Assembly (NCBI GenBank): GCA_965140405.1 | Contig: OZ223208.1 | Coordinates: 248,001 to 312,000, forward strand | Direction of reading: 5' to 3' | DNA length: 64,000 nt | Source of the DNA: G963556115 sp963666605 | GTDB taxonomy: Bacteria > Planctomycetota > SZUA-567 | Part shown: in pieces, positions 15,860 through 25,756 of the stretch | Layout of the letters: each line of letters begins with the position of its first letter | Numbering within the stretch: the stretch's first letter is position 1 | The notes under the pieces: model-generated | Told to the model about the DNA's origin: nothing | Databases searched by the model: none | What the model saw: only the letters and a program-made list of their open reading frames with translations | Position numbers and translations under genes: made by a program

Positions 15860-17575
15860 ATGATGAATACAAATAATAAAGAAAAAGGTATATGCTATCT
15901 TATTGGAGCAGGTCCTGGAGACACAGGACTACTTACCCAGAGAGCAGCAGAATGTCTAAAGAGTGCTACAATAGTCTATTACGACTACCTAGCCTCAGAG
16001 GAATTGCTCTCTATCGCTCCAAGCACTGCAAAGATTGTCTATGTAGGCAAGTCTGCGGGAAACCATGTAATGCCCCAAGAAGAGATAACGCAGCGAATCG
16101 TCGACTCTGTCGCAGATGGTGAGATTGTTGCCAGACTCAAAGGTGGCGACCCATTTGTCTTCGGCAGAGGTGGCGAAGAAGCTATTGCACTGAGTGAAAA
16201 GGGCTTGGATTTTGAAATCATCCCAGGTATAAGTTCAGGCATAGCTGCTGCTGCTTATGCAGGCATACCAGTTACCCATAGAGCTATCTCAACAATGGTT
16301 ACATTTGTCACAGGCCATGAGACGCCAGAAAAGTCTGAAACACAGACAAATTGGGATGCACTTGCCAAGGCAGGCGGTACAATCTGCATATATATGGGTG
16401 TAAAGAACCTCCAGTCTATCTGTGAAAAACTAATTACTGGTGGTAGAGATATGGATGAACCGGTAGCTGTAATTCATAGAGGTACCAGTAGTCAACAAAA
16501 GACTGTTATTGGAACACTTGGCAACATAGCAGAGAAGATAGAGGAAGCCGGATTATTGCCACCAGCAATGGTAGTAGTAGGCAATGTTGTAAATCTACGA
16601 GACCAGATATCTTGGTTTGAAAAGCGCCCACTTTTTGGCAAAAAGGTTCTAGTCACTAGAGCGAGAGAACAAGCAAGCAAGCTCTCCAAGCTACTACAAG
16701 ACCGGGGAGCAGAGGTTATCGAAATCCCAGCAATTAAAGTTATACCTGTAGAATACAGAGCATCTGAGCTCACCAAGGGTGCCATTACCAACGGCCTAGT
16801 CAAGATAGCTTATATGCGGGAGACAAACCCAACTCTACTATCAATGATCCAAGATGCCCCAATGGATATAGACTTTCCAAACTTCACCGAGCTGGTTAGT
16901 GAGTGTGACGATCTCACTCGAGGAGTCGCCCTGCTTGTAGCGAATAAACACGAATGGGCAGTATTTACTAGCGTAAATGGTGTAGAGCATACCTTTGACA
17001 GGATCGACAAACTTGGGCTTGACGCCCGCATCTTTGTAGGTAAAGAGATCGCAGCAATAGGATCAGCTACTGAAGAAGCACTAAAAGTCCGAGGTATCAA
17101 AGCAGACTTAGTACCTGATGAATTCACCGGTGAATCACTACTTGAAGCCCTGAAGGATCGTGATGCAAAAAATAAAAAGGTCATCATGTTCAGAGCGTCA
17201 AATGCCAGAATAATGCTACAAGAAGAACTACTTAAAATCGGCTGTGAAGTAGATGATATAGTTGCATACAGAGTAGGCAAAGCGCCACTGAGCTCTGAGA
17301 ACAAAGAGATCCTTGAGAGCGGGGCTTACGATATAGCCACCTTCGGTTCTTCAGGCACAGTACGAAACTTTCTGGAGATGTCCGGAGGGGATATTATCAA
17401 CATTATGAATCGCAGCACACCACCGATGTTCATAAGTATCGGTCCAGTTACCTCAAAGACCATGACAGAACTAGGCATCCCAATTACCGCAGAAGCTTCC
17501 CAAGCAACAATCCCTGAGCTAGTAGAAGCTACAATACAATCTAGTATAGAAAAAATGAAAAGAGCAAATAAATAA
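15860..17575 (+). CDS. Uroporphyrinogen-III C-methyltransferase / uroporphyrinogen-III synthase fusion (CobA-HemD)
   Basis: This 571-residue bifunctional enzyme forms uroporphyrinogen III (HemD half) and methylates it to precorrin-2 (CobA half), feeding siroheme or cobalamin synthesis. Residues ~8-255 are the SUMT methyltransferase, with YLIGAGPGDTGLLTQRAAE, GDPFVFGRGGEE and the later MGVKNL and PVAVIHRGTS. Residues ~260-565 are HemD-like (VLVTRAREQASKLSKLL, VFTSVNGVEHTF, ATFGSSGTVRNF). An insertion of roughly 50 residues sits in the HemD half between VIPVE and WAVFTSVNG. No Shine-Dalgarno precedes the start; ATG 15863 is an equal candidate. Its stop overlaps the next start (TAATG), so the two are probably translationally coupled. 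It heads the long plus-strand gene run. Confidence 0.93.
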   Translation: MMNTNNKEKGICYLIGAGPGDTGLLTQRAAECLKSATIVYYDYLASEELLSIAPSTAKIVYVGKSAGNHVMPQEEITQRIVDSVADGEIVARLKGGDPFVFGRGGEEAIALSEKGLDFEIIPGISSGIAAAAYAGIPVTHRAISTMVTFVTGHETPEKSETQTNWDALAKAGGTICIYMGVKNLQSICEKLITGGRDMDEPVAVIHRGTSSQQKTVIGTLGNIAEKIEEAGLLPPAMVVVGNVVNLRDQISWFEKRPLFGKKVLVTRAREQASKLSKLLQDRGAEVIEIPAIKVIPVEYRASELTKGAITNGLVKIAYMRETNPTLLSMIQDAPMDIDFPNFTELVSECDDLTRGVALLVANKHEWAVFTSVNGVEHTFDRIDKLGLDARIFVGKEIAAIGSATEEALKVRGIKADLVPDEFTGESLLEALKDRDAKNKKVIMFRASNARIMLQEELLKIGCEVDDIVAYRVGKAPLSSENKEILESGAYDIATFGSSGTVRNFLEMSGGDIINIMNRSTPPMFISIGPVTSKTMTELGIPITAEASQATIPELVEATIQSSIEKMKRANK

Positions 17576-18300
17576 TGAATACCACAATCATTCTAACTAT
17601 TGTTGCATTACTAATATTCATGAAGATTCTTAGTTCACTCTGGAAAACAGGGTTGAAAGAAGCTGATGAATATAACAAACTAGCGCTAGACCCAGATTAT
17701 AGAGCCCAGCAACTCCAAAAACTCAAATCAAAGCTAGAGGCTGGTAACTCTGAAGATTCAAAACTAATCTATAAAATAGCTAGAATCAATGCGCTTGCTG
17801 AAGACTTTGAAGAAGCCGCAAAGGGATTTGAAAGGTATACAGCGCTAGTCCCAAATGATGCAGAAGGTTTTTCAGAACTCTCAGACGCCTACCTCGGAGC
17901 ATCAAAAATAGACAAAGCCAAAGAGGCAATAGAGAGAGCTATAGAGATAGAGCCAAAGTATGAAGAGTACAGGGAGCTCCAACTCCGTCTTGGTCTGAAA
18001 ACAAAGGATGTTGAATATGCTGAAAAAGCTTCTGTTGCTTGGATAGAGCTTGACGAAGAGAGAGTACTCCTCAACAAACGCCCACACCGCTGGTCTCCAG
18101 AGTACCAGATTGGTCCAAAACAGGCAACCGCAGACATAGCCATCAAATCATACCTAGGAGCAATCTTGGTTATGAAGGGTGAGAAGGATGCAGCCATGGA
18201 AGCGATAGAAGCTATGGATGACAAAGAGCGGGACTACCTTGAAATACTACTTGAAGAAGATGAATTATTTAACGAACTAAAGGAAGTATATGAAGCTTAA
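17575..18300 (+). CDS. Membrane-anchored TPR protein
   Basis: This 241-residue protein has an N-terminal membrane segment (IILTIVALLIFMKILSSLW, ~residues 5-23) followed by cytoplasmic helices. At least two or three tetratricopeptide repeats are visible around residues 60-130, for example AEDFEEAAKGFERYTALVPNDA and KIDKAKEAIERAIEIEPKY. TPRs bind other proteins; no catalytic motif is seen. It overlaps the CobA-HemD stop by one base and the mnmA start by 11 bases, so it is part of the same transcript. Its specific partner is unknown. Confidence 0.85.
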   Translation: MNTTIILTIVALLIFMKILSSLWKTGLKEADEYNKLALDPDYRAQQLQKLKSKLEAGNSEDSKLIYKIARINALAEDFEEAAKGFERYTALVPNDAEGFSELSDAYLGASKIDKAKEAIERAIEIEPKYEEYRELQLRLGLKTKDVEYAEKASVAWIELDEERVLLNKRPHRWSPEYQIGPKQATADIAIKSYLGAILVMKGEKDAAMEAIEAMDDKERDYLEILLEEDELFNELKEVYEA

Positions 18301-19393
18301 CAGATTGAAGCTAATATCAGGATCAAATCTCCCAGAAACACCGGACCCAAAAAGCCTTGGCAGAATGGCAGTACTAATGAGCGGTGGAGTAGACAGTAGT
18401 GTTACCGCCCTAAAATTAAAGGATGACGGCTGGGAGGTCGTTGGAGTAAATATGCGTATACCACTGGCATGCGGTGGTGGAGAAGTAGAGTGTGCTGGTA
18501 TCGAAGAGGTTGCAAAACATTTAGACATACCGTTATATCAAGTAGATCTTACAGAGACCTTCCAGACCGAGGTCATCGATTATTTTGAAGATGAATACAA
18601 AAAAGGCCGCACTCCAAACCCATGTTGTGACTGCAACCGCAGGTTAAAGTTTGGAGCAGTCTGGGATATTATAGAAGAAGAACTCGGTATAGAAAATGTG
18701 GCAACAGGACACTACGCCCGAGTAGTCAGACAAGGTGACATCGCCTATATTGCCAGAGGTGCAGACGAGAATAAAGACCAGAGCTACTTTATTTACGGTA
18801 TACCAGCTAAAAGACTACAACACTTCTATCTCCCACTTGGAGATATCAATAAAGACGAGACACGCCGCTTTGCAGCAGAGGCCAAACTCACTGTTGCACA
18901 AAAGTCAGAGAGTATGGATCTCTGCTTTGCAGGCGGTGGAGATTACCGTGAAGCATTCTCAAATAAAGAGGAAGATGTTGAAGGAGACTTTGTAGACACA
19001 GAGTTCAATATTATCGGCAAGCATACTGGCGTTCGAAACTACACCGTAGGCCAACGTAAACTTGGCGCCTCATTCGGTCCAGAGCCAAGCTATGCTATAA
19101 GAGTAATTCCTGAGTCAAACCAAGTAATGGTAGGGACTCGTAAAGATGCCTATAAAGACAGAGTTGAAGCAGAACTAGTAACTGTACATCAACCTGACAA
19201 GCTTCTCCTTGGCGCAAGCCTTCTCGGCAAGATTCGCTCAGCCGGAAGTCTACTCGAATGCAAAATTGACGAAATTAACGGACATAGGGTGAGTGTAATA
19301 TTTTCAAAAGAGCTCTTCGCACCTACTCCCGGTCAACACTTAGTACTTTATGCAAATGACTCAACCATTATTGCAGGTGGAACTATTATTTAA
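18290..19393 (+). CDS. mnmA: tRNA-specific 2-thiouridylase MnmA
   Basis: MnmA puts sulfur on U34 of tRNA(Lys/Glu/Gln) using ATP and a sulfur relay. The PP-loop is LMSGGVDSSVTALKL near residue 30. The catalytic cysteines are C112 in TPNPCCDCNRRLKFG and C212 in SMDLCFAGGGDYRE. GHYARV, NKDQSYFIYGIP and the C-terminal VGQRKLG region are also conserved. The 367-residue length is normal. The start overlaps the previous gene by 11 bases. A third Cys directly follows C112, which is not usual. Confidence 0.94.
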   Translation: MKLNRLKLISGSNLPETPDPKSLGRMAVLMSGGVDSSVTALKLKDDGWEVVGVNMRIPLACGGGEVECAGIEEVAKHLDIPLYQVDLTETFQTEVIDYFEDEYKKGRTPNPCCDCNRRLKFGAVWDIIEEELGIENVATGHYARVVRQGDIAYIARGADENKDQSYFIYGIPAKRLQHFYLPLGDINKDETRRFAAEAKLTVAQKSESMDLCFAGGGDYREAFSNKEEDVEGDFVDTEFNIIGKHTGVRNYTVGQRKLGASFGPEPSYAIRVIPESNQVMVGTRKDAYKDRVEAELVTVHQPDKLLLGASLLGKIRSAGSLLECKIDEINGHRVSVIFSKELFAPTPGQHLVLYANDSTIIAGGTII

Positions 19394-19431
19394 CAACCAA
19401 GTGTAACAATTCTAAGAAACGAGATAGAACT

Positions 19432-22400
19432 ATGCATAGATCAATAATCATCTACCTACTCATGCTTCTTACTATTCTTCCTCTCTCACAGGTAGCCTAC
19501 TCAGAAGAGAAAGAACTTACACCTTCAGAAGAATACTTCTTGCTCGGAGACTACGACAACATATACATGAGCAACCTTAAAACAGCGCAAGGGTCACCGA
19601 AAAAAGCATATCTTCCTCTACTTATAGCCAGCGACATCAGCAAACAGTTCCTTAGTAAGTCTGATCTCGGAATGGACGAACTCAAAGAACTTAGTACAAA
19701 TACCAACCTATCACCAGATTCAAAAAACTTAGTAATACAAATGCTTGCTGACATATATTCTGCAAAAGGCTTTGAATACCAAGCAACTGAGCTTAGAGAA
19801 CAGACAGGTATTATCCCATCATGGAGAATCTCAGGAGCATTTGGAGAATATGAACAAGCCTCATTCTACCAGAAATTCCCTCCTGAAGAGAACATCGACT
19901 TCTCAATATTTATGAAGGGTCTAGGTAAGGATGTCACCTGGAGACTACTTAGTGAAAATGCCTGTTTGAATGACTTCACCCCATACAAATGGATCTCTCC
20001 ACAGAGGGGAGTACTTTACCTATATACCCAATTCGAATTAAAATCTCCACAAGAGGTAGTACTTGAAAAATCTGGTTCAGGAGCATTCTCTTTCTGGGTC
20101 GATGGCAAAAAGTGTGGTGGAGCAGATTTTATGCAAGAAGAGATCGGCCAGACTCAACGCTTTAAAAGCCACAAAGTCTTAGAGGCTGGCTGGCACAGAC
20201 TCCTTGTAAAGCTTTACTCACCAGAGACCAATTCACCAAATGTATTCAGACTTCTTACAGCAAATTTTGAACCCATTCCAGAAATCAATTTCAACCTAAA
20301 AAATCTCAAGGGTCAGAACCAATTTGGACAAGATCGCTGGGATAGGATAGAACCAAATATTTCAGACTATAGCAAGATCGAACAAGCCCTCTACTTCCAA
20401 TACATGAAAGAGTATGATAAAGCACTCACACTCTGGCAGGAAGCAATAGTAGAAAAACCACAGAACGCAGCAATACGGATATACTATGCAGCCTGCGCAG
20501 GGCAAGCTCAAAACATTCTCCCAGGCCCCATGAGATCATCGATAGTCCAGAGAGAATCACTCAAAGCTATTGAACTAGATCCAGAAGCAGTAGCCGCCTT
20601 TTTCATACTTGGTGAACACAACCGACAAAACGACAACTATAGAGGAGCAAATGAGTATTTCTCAAAAGCACTAAAAATCAACCCTACTGCCATTATGATC
20701 CATGGTGCCAGAATCCGCATGGCACTCCAAAATGGTTGGAGTGGAGAAATTGTAGCATGGATGGATAAGCTTGAAGAACTATATCCAGACAGCTACCTAC
20801 TATTCTTGTTAAAGAGTATCTATAATAATAGTACCGGAAGTATACATGAAGCAGCGAATAACCTAAATAGTGCATTACTACTAGACAGGTCAAATCTTGC
20901 AGTAGCTAATGACTGCATCAAGTCATATTTTGCTTCTGGTGAATCAGAAAAAGCTTTATCAACCTGGCAACATCTACCAAGTTACTACCAAGAACGTGCA
21001 GACATGCTCTTACTGTATAGCGAGATACTCTCACGACTTGGAGAATTTGACAAAGCTATAGCTGCACTAAAACGGAGTATCCAAGCAGTTGGTACCGACC
21101 CTGGTATACTCCGCATCCAAGGAGACGTCCTATTCACATCAAAAGAGTATGATTCTGCTAAAGAAGCTTACAAACAAAGCCTAGAACTTGATAGTGGAAA
21201 CTTCTCCTTACGTAGACTTCTCATGAGTCTTGAGAATAAAGACTATAACTTCTGGAAGATGTACGCTATAAATCCTATGACAAAGATAGAGGAGTTCTCA
21301 AATAGCAACCAGCCACACTACGGCAGTACTGCCCGACTAATCGACCAGACAGTTCTTACTATTTACAATGGTGGCGGCTATTCAAACTATACACATGAAC
21401 TCCAAACTGTCCTCACTGATAGCGGAGTAGACAAAGCAGCCATAGTTGATACCTACGGAGAGCTCCTCCAAGCCAGAACCATTCTCCCAGAACGAGGTAT
21501 ATCATTAGAACCAATCATCCTCAAAGGAGAAAAAAATATCACTATGCCAGCAGTATCACCGGGAGCAGTCATAGAGCACACATATTTAAATGAAAACTCA
21601 ACGCCACCTGATCGAAAACTACGATTCCCTAAGTGGTACTTCAGAAGTCCAAACAGTCAGGAATCTTTTCTATTTTCACAATACGTTGTAAGGGTTCCCA
21701 AAGGTGTTGATTTTGCATACGCCACAAGAAATTTGGGTGAAAAGGTAGAGTTTACGACTACCGAAGATGAAGACGGTACAAAGGAATTTGTCTGGACTGG
21801 TATAGATATGCCTGAAGCCATCCATGAAGAAGGTTCACCAGCGATTAGTTCAACCCTACCGTATGTCGCGGTAGCATCAAAACAGAGCTGGGACGATGTC
21901 CACAAGAGCATGATTACTACATACCTTGGAAAGACCATACCAACGACAAAAATTAGAGCAAAGGTTGCAGAGCTTATAAATGGAGCAACAACGACAAATG
22001 AGAAAATCTCACGTATTTATGAGTATACCAACAAAGAGATTACTCAGACCAGTTCACGTGCCCCAGCTAGTCATATATTCTTGCAGAGAGCAGGAAACCG
22101 TAAGAATTTACTGCTCTCCATGCTAAGCGCCGCAGGCATCGAAGCTGAGCTTATAGCAGCCCGCCCACCTGCAAATATATTATTTGATCCTATCTGGAAA
22201 CTTCCCTCAGACAATAACTTTGTCGACTATCTTATCCGAGCAATCGGTGATAATGGAGAGTATATCTGGCTAGACCCACGTGCAAGGTATGCTGGTGCTG
22301 GTGAGATTGGAGAAGACTTTTGCGGGGGAACAGGTTTTGTACTTGGTCTAGAGAAGAGTGAGTTCATTACTATTCCAGAAGCTCCTGAGAGCAGATACAC

Positions 22401-23028
22401 AATACAGAACAAACGCAACTATACCTTTGATGACAAGCTTACTAAGATTTCAGGAAGTATTGAGTACTCTGGTACACGTGGCTGGGAGTTCAAAGAAAAC
22501 CTTACCGATCTCAATGATGAATTAAGACTTGGTGTTATTGAAAATATTCTTACCGAATCTATTTTTGGTGTCAAGATAGACACCTTCACCCTGCCAAACC
22601 TTACAGCTAGCGGTACCAGCTTTACTGTAGATTATGAAGCTAGCGTGGAAGATTTCCTCAGAGAGAATACCGACGGTGCTTACGGCATCCCTCTTGCTCT
22701 TTCAAAGATAAAGATGCTTCCTTCAAAGGATGTTAATAATAGACGCACACCATACCACCTGTCGAACTTCCTTGCCGGCCACGATAAATTTATTTATAAC
22801 TTACCAAAAGGAGCCAGCGTAAAGAAACTTCCTGAAGATAGTATTATTAGATCTAAGTTTGGCTACTACACCCTTATGCTATCCCTAGAAAATAACAAGA
22901 TAATTCTCGAACGAAAATATAACTTCCAGCCACAGACGATATCCCTAAATGACTGGAAAGATTACTATAATCTATCAGGTGAAATACAACAGATTGAGAA
23001 CACCCACATCTGGTTTGAAAAACAGTAA
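19432..23028 (+). CDS. Exported TPR / DUF3857 protein with a degenerate transglutaminase-like domain
   Basis: This 1198-residue exported protein begins with a signal peptide (IIYLLMLLTILPLSQVAYS). Next come a helical region and a beta-rich segment (~120-280). Several TPR repeats follow (~310-610), for example ALTLWQEAIVEKPQNAAIR and EFDKAIAALKRSIQAVG. A DUF3857 region (~640-830) then leads into a transglutaminase-like fold (~840-960). In the latter the catalytic Cys position is Arg (GNRKN, R890) and the His is not conserved; only the Asp (WLDPRA, D948) remains, so it is unlikely to be an active enzyme. A beta-rich C-terminus ends the protein. Function is unknown; DUF3857/transglutaminase proteins are usually periplasmic or outer-membrane linked. 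It follows mnmA by 38 bases and precedes the glycan genes by 20. A second, larger relative is at 59557. Confidence 0.85.
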   Translation: MHRSIIIYLLMLLTILPLSQVAYSEEKELTPSEEYFLLGDYDNIYMSNLKTAQGSPKKAYLPLLIASDISKQFLSKSDLGMDELKELSTNTNLSPDSKNLVIQMLADIYSAKGFEYQATELREQTGIIPSWRISGAFGEYEQASFYQKFPPEENIDFSIFMKGLGKDVTWRLLSENACLNDFTPYKWISPQRGVLYLYTQFELKSPQEVVLEKSGSGAFSFWVDGKKCGGADFMQEEIGQTQRFKSHKVLEAGWHRLLVKLYSPETNSPNVFRLLTANFEPIPEINFNLKNLKGQNQFGQDRWDRIEPNISDYSKIEQALYFQYMKEYDKALTLWQEAIVEKPQNAAIRIYYAACAGQAQNILPGPMRSSIVQRESLKAIELDPEAVAAFFILGEHNRQNDNYRGANEYFSKALKINPTAIMIHGARIRMALQNGWSGEIVAWMDKLEELYPDSYLLFLLKSIYNNSTGSIHEAANNLNSALLLDRSNLAVANDCIKSYFASGESEKALSTWQHLPSYYQERADMLLLYSEILSRLGEFDKAIAALKRSIQAVGTDPGILRIQGDVLFTSKEYDSAKEAYKQSLELDSGNFSLRRLLMSLENKDYNFWKMYAINPMTKIEEFSNSNQPHYGSTARLIDQTVLTIYNGGGYSNYTHELQTVLTDSGVDKAAIVDTYGELLQARTILPERGISLEPIILKGEKNITMPAVSPGAVIEHTYLNENSTPPDRKLRFPKWYFRSPNSQESFLFSQYVVRVPKGVDFAYATRNLGEKVEFTTTEDEDGTKEFVWTGIDMPEAIHEEGSPAISSTLPYVAVASKQSWDDVHKSMITTYLGKTIPTTKIRAKVAELINGATTTNEKISRIYEYTNKEITQTSSRAPASHIFLQRAGNRKNLLLSMLSAAGIEAELIAARPPANILFDPIWKLPSDNNFVDYLIRAIGDNGEYIWLDPRARYAGAGEIGEDFCGGTGFVLGLEKSEFITIPEAPESRYTIQNKRNYTFDDKLTKISGSIEYSGTRGWEFKENLTDLNDELRLGVIENILTESIFGVKIDTFTLPNLTASGTSFTVDYEASVEDFLRENTDGAYGIPLALSKIKMLPSKDVNNRRTPYHLSNFLAGHDKFIYNLPKGASVKKLPEDSIIRSKFGYYTLMLSLENNKIILERKYNFQPQTISLNDWKDYYNLSGEIQQIENTHIWFEKQ

Positions 23029-23048
23029 CTGAGAAAGGACAAAACGAA

Positions 23049-23822
23049 ATGTCAAATAGCGACACCGCGCTTATAGGTTATACAGGTTTTGTAGGTAGCA
23101 ATCTTGGCGTACAGTATAATTTTGATAAAAACTATAACTCAAAGAATTTCAAAGAAATGACCGGCAAGTCATTTTCAACTGTCGTCTGTGCTGGCGTAGC
23201 AGCTATTAAGTGGCTGGCAAATAAAGAGCCTGAAACAGACATAAAGAAAATAAAGGAACTCGCAAACGTACTAAAGACCATACAAGCTGAAACCTTTATC
23301 TTGATCTCAACAATCGATGTATACCCTGCACCATCTATCGGTGACTGTGAAGATAAGGATCTTTCAGAAGTTAAAAACCATGCTTACGGCACACACCGCC
23401 TCTGGTTTGAGAATTTTTGCAATGATATATTTCCTAATATCCTCATAGTTAGGCTTCCTGGATTATTTGGCGACGGACTTAAGAAAAATGTTATATACGA
23501 CTTGATTAATGATAACTGCCTTGAAATGATCAACCCTGCCTCTTCATATCAATACTACTACTTGGCGAACCTGTGGAAAGATATACAAATTGCACTCGAG
23601 AATAATCTCAAAGAAATAAATCTCTTTACAGAGCCAGTATCTAGCGCAAAAATTATCTCTACATTCTTCCCAGCAAAGAAAGTGGGCGAAAAGATGGTAC
23701 CAGAAGGGCACTACAATGCGACAACAAAGCATGCAAAACTTTGGGGTAATGATGAAAATTATATTTATACAGAAGAAGAAGTGCTTTCACAACTTGAAGA
23801 ATATATTACAACCCATAAGTAA
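23049..23822 (+). CDS. NAD-dependent epimerase/dehydratase family protein
   Basis: This 257-residue protein has a Rossmann start, ALIGYTGFVGSNL, matching the GxxGxxG of extended short-chain dehydrogenases, then LISTIDVYP and VRLPGLFGDGL. The usual YxxxK catalytic pair appears as YGTHR, so Lys is replaced by Arg. The protein is shorter than typical sugar epimerases (~310 residues). AAAGGAC precedes the start. It opens a five-gene set with a sugar isomerase-like protein, a FAD oxidoreductase and two glycosyltransferases, so it most likely modifies a nucleotide sugar or glycan precursor. Substrate unknown. Confidence 0.8.
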   Translation: MSNSDTALIGYTGFVGSNLGVQYNFDKNYNSKNFKEMTGKSFSTVVCAGVAAIKWLANKEPETDIKKIKELANVLKTIQAETFILISTIDVYPAPSIGDCEDKDLSEVKNHAYGTHRLWFENFCNDIFPNILIVRLPGLFGDGLKKNVIYDLINDNCLEMINPASSYQYYYLANLWKDIQIALENNLKEINLFTEPVSSAKIISTFFPAKKVGEKMVPEGHYNATTKHAKLWGNDENYIYTEEEVLSQLEEYITTHK

Positions 23823-23838
23823 ATAAAGGATAACACCC

Positions 23839-24633
23839 ATGAAGTTTGCAATTTCAAATATAGCTTGGGAAGAACATGCTGACCCTAAAGTATTGAGCCT
23901 ACTCAAAAGATATAACATAGAAGGCATTGAAGTTGCCCCTACCAAGATCTGGCATGACTGGCAAGGTGCTAACTTTGAAGAAGCTTCTTCTTACAAAGAT
24001 ATGATGTCAAGCAAAGGCTTCGTCCTTCCTGCATTGCAGGCAATCCTTTTTGGCAAGCCAGAGCTTCAAGTATTTGACAGATCTTCTCATGACAAGTTTA
24101 TAGAACACTTCAAGATGCTTTCAGAGATAGCTGCTGGATTTGAATGCAAAACCCTAGTCTTCGGCTCTCCAAAAAATAGAAAGAGAAATAGCCTCTCATA
24201 CTCTGAATCAATTGACATTGCTATAGAACTATTCTACAAGATAGGTGAGACACTAAAAGGCTCTGGAGCAGTTCTAGGGATCGAGGCAAACCCTGTAGAA
24301 TATAGTTGTGACTTTCTAACAAACTTGCGAGATGTAAAGGAATTTACAGACAAGGTCGATAGCCTATATATCCAGCCACATGTCGATAGCGCAGCAGTAT
24401 ACATGTGTAGCGGAGAAATCAAAGAAGAACTAAAAATGGTCGGAAACTTCTGCCACTTCCATATCAGCGAGCCAATGCTTGCCCCTCTATCAGAAGGAGT
24501 GGTAGACCACAAGAATTCATTAATTGCCCTGAGAGATATTGGGTATGACAAGTGGATATCCATTGAAATGAAACAACCAGAGACACCTAACGCACTAGAA
24601 GAATCTCTTCAATTAATATCAAAGGAATTATAG
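23839..24633 (+). CDS. Sugar phosphate isomerase/epimerase (TIM-barrel) family protein
   Basis: This 264-residue protein resembles the xylose isomerase-like TIM barrel family. It starts MKFAISNIAWEEHADPKVLS and has conserved metal- and substrate-binding segments such as GIEVAPTKIW, LGIEANPVEYSCDF, QPHVDSAAVYM, FCHFHISEP and WISIEMKQP. These Glu/Asp/His positions fit a divalent metal site. AAAGGA lies upstream of the ATG, and it is 16 bases after the epimerase gene. The sugar is unknown; context suggests a surface-glycan building block. Confidence 0.85.
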   Translation: MKFAISNIAWEEHADPKVLSLLKRYNIEGIEVAPTKIWHDWQGANFEEASSYKDMMSSKGFVLPALQAILFGKPELQVFDRSSHDKFIEHFKMLSEIAAGFECKTLVFGSPKNRKRNSLSYSESIDIAIELFYKIGETLKGSGAVLGIEANPVEYSCDFLTNLRDVKEFTDKVDSLYIQPHVDSAAVYMCSGEIKEELKMVGNFCHFHISEPMLAPLSEGVVDHKNSLIALRDIGYDKWISIEMKQPETPNALEESLQLISKEL

Positions 24634-24646
24634 GCACATATATTTT

Positions 24647-25756
24647 ATGAAGACAAAAAGTTTGATAATAGGTGGTGGCTTCTTCGGCATGTATATTGCG
24701 GAGCACCTCGCTAAAAAAGGCCAAAAAGTAACAATCTGCGAGAAGGATGACGACTTCATGCAACGTGCCAGCTACAATAATCAAGCTCGAGTCCACAACG
24801 GCTATCACTATCCTCGTAGTACACTTACAGCCCTACGTTCATGTGCTTCCTTTCCAATATTCACTGATGAATTCAAAGAGTGCATTGACTCTTCATTCGA
24901 CAAATACTATATGATTGGCAAGATCCTAGGCAAAGTCTCAGCAAAACAATTCAAAATGTTCTGCGAGCGCATAGGACTATGTTGCGATGAAGCCCCGCCA
25001 GCAATCTCTAAACTGACAAATCCTCAATATATTGAGGCCTCATTTTCAACCCAAGAGTATGCTTTCAATGCAAGAGCTCTAAAAGAAAGAATGCTAGCAC
25101 GTATCCATAATGCTGGAGTAAACATAGAACTTTCAACCAAAGTAATATCTCTTCAAAAAGACCAAGAGACCTTCATTGTTGAACAAACCAAAAATGGTAA
25201 AACTTTCTATTCAGAAGTAGATCAAATCTTCAACTGTACTTACTCCATGCTGAACTCGCTTCTAAATATCAGCAACATCCCTACTATCCCTTTGAAGCAC
25301 GAGATGACAGAGATGTGCCTAGTTGAAGTACCAGATATTCTTAAGGACAAAGGCATCACTATAATGTGCGGCCCATTCTTCTCTATTATGCCATTTCCAG
25401 ATAGAGGGCTTCACACACTCAGCCACGTCAGATATACCCCTCACTATGAGTGGCACGACACAACTGATAGCTATATAGATGCGCATAAGCACTTCTCTAA
25501 CACAAAAAAGGTCAGCGCTTACAATAAGATGCTACTTGACAGCAAACGCTACCTACCCTGCATGGCAGGCTGTCTATACAAAGACTCACTCTGGGAGGTA
25601 AAGACAGTCCTACCACGTAGCGAGATTGACGATTCCCGTCCAATACTCTTCAAAGAAAATTATTTCTATGATAAATTTCATTGTATTATGGGAGGCAAGA
25701 TAGATAATATTTATGATGCTATAAGTATTATAAAAGAGAGAGGACTAGACCAATAA
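24647..25756 (+). CDS. FAD-dependent oxidoreductase (DAO-like)
   Basis: This 369-residue flavoprotein begins SLIIGGGFFGMYIAEHLAKK, the GxGxxG dinucleotide-binding site, followed by VTICEKDDDF. A second FAD contact (ARVHNGYHYPRS, near residue 50) and a C-terminal MGGKIDNIYDAI also fit the DAO fold. It probably oxidises a C-OH or C-NH2 bond of a sugar or amino-sugar intermediate, judging from neighbours. Its stop overlaps the next start (TAATG), so it is coupled to the following glycosyltransferase. Confidence 0.85.
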   Translation: MKTKSLIIGGGFFGMYIAEHLAKKGQKVTICEKDDDFMQRASYNNQARVHNGYHYPRSTLTALRSCASFPIFTDEFKECIDSSFDKYYMIGKILGKVSAKQFKMFCERIGLCCDEAPPAISKLTNPQYIEASFSTQEYAFNARALKERMLARIHNAGVNIELSTKVISLQKDQETFIVEQTKNGKTFYSEVDQIFNCTYSMLNSLLNISNIPTIPLKHEMTEMCLVEVPDILKDKGITIMCGPFFSIMPFPDRGLHTLSHVRYTPHYEWHDTTDSYIDAHKHFSNTKKVSAYNKMLLDSKRYLPCMAGCLYKDSLWEVKTVLPRSEIDDSRPILFKENYFYDKFHCIMGGKIDNIYDAISIIKERGLDQ

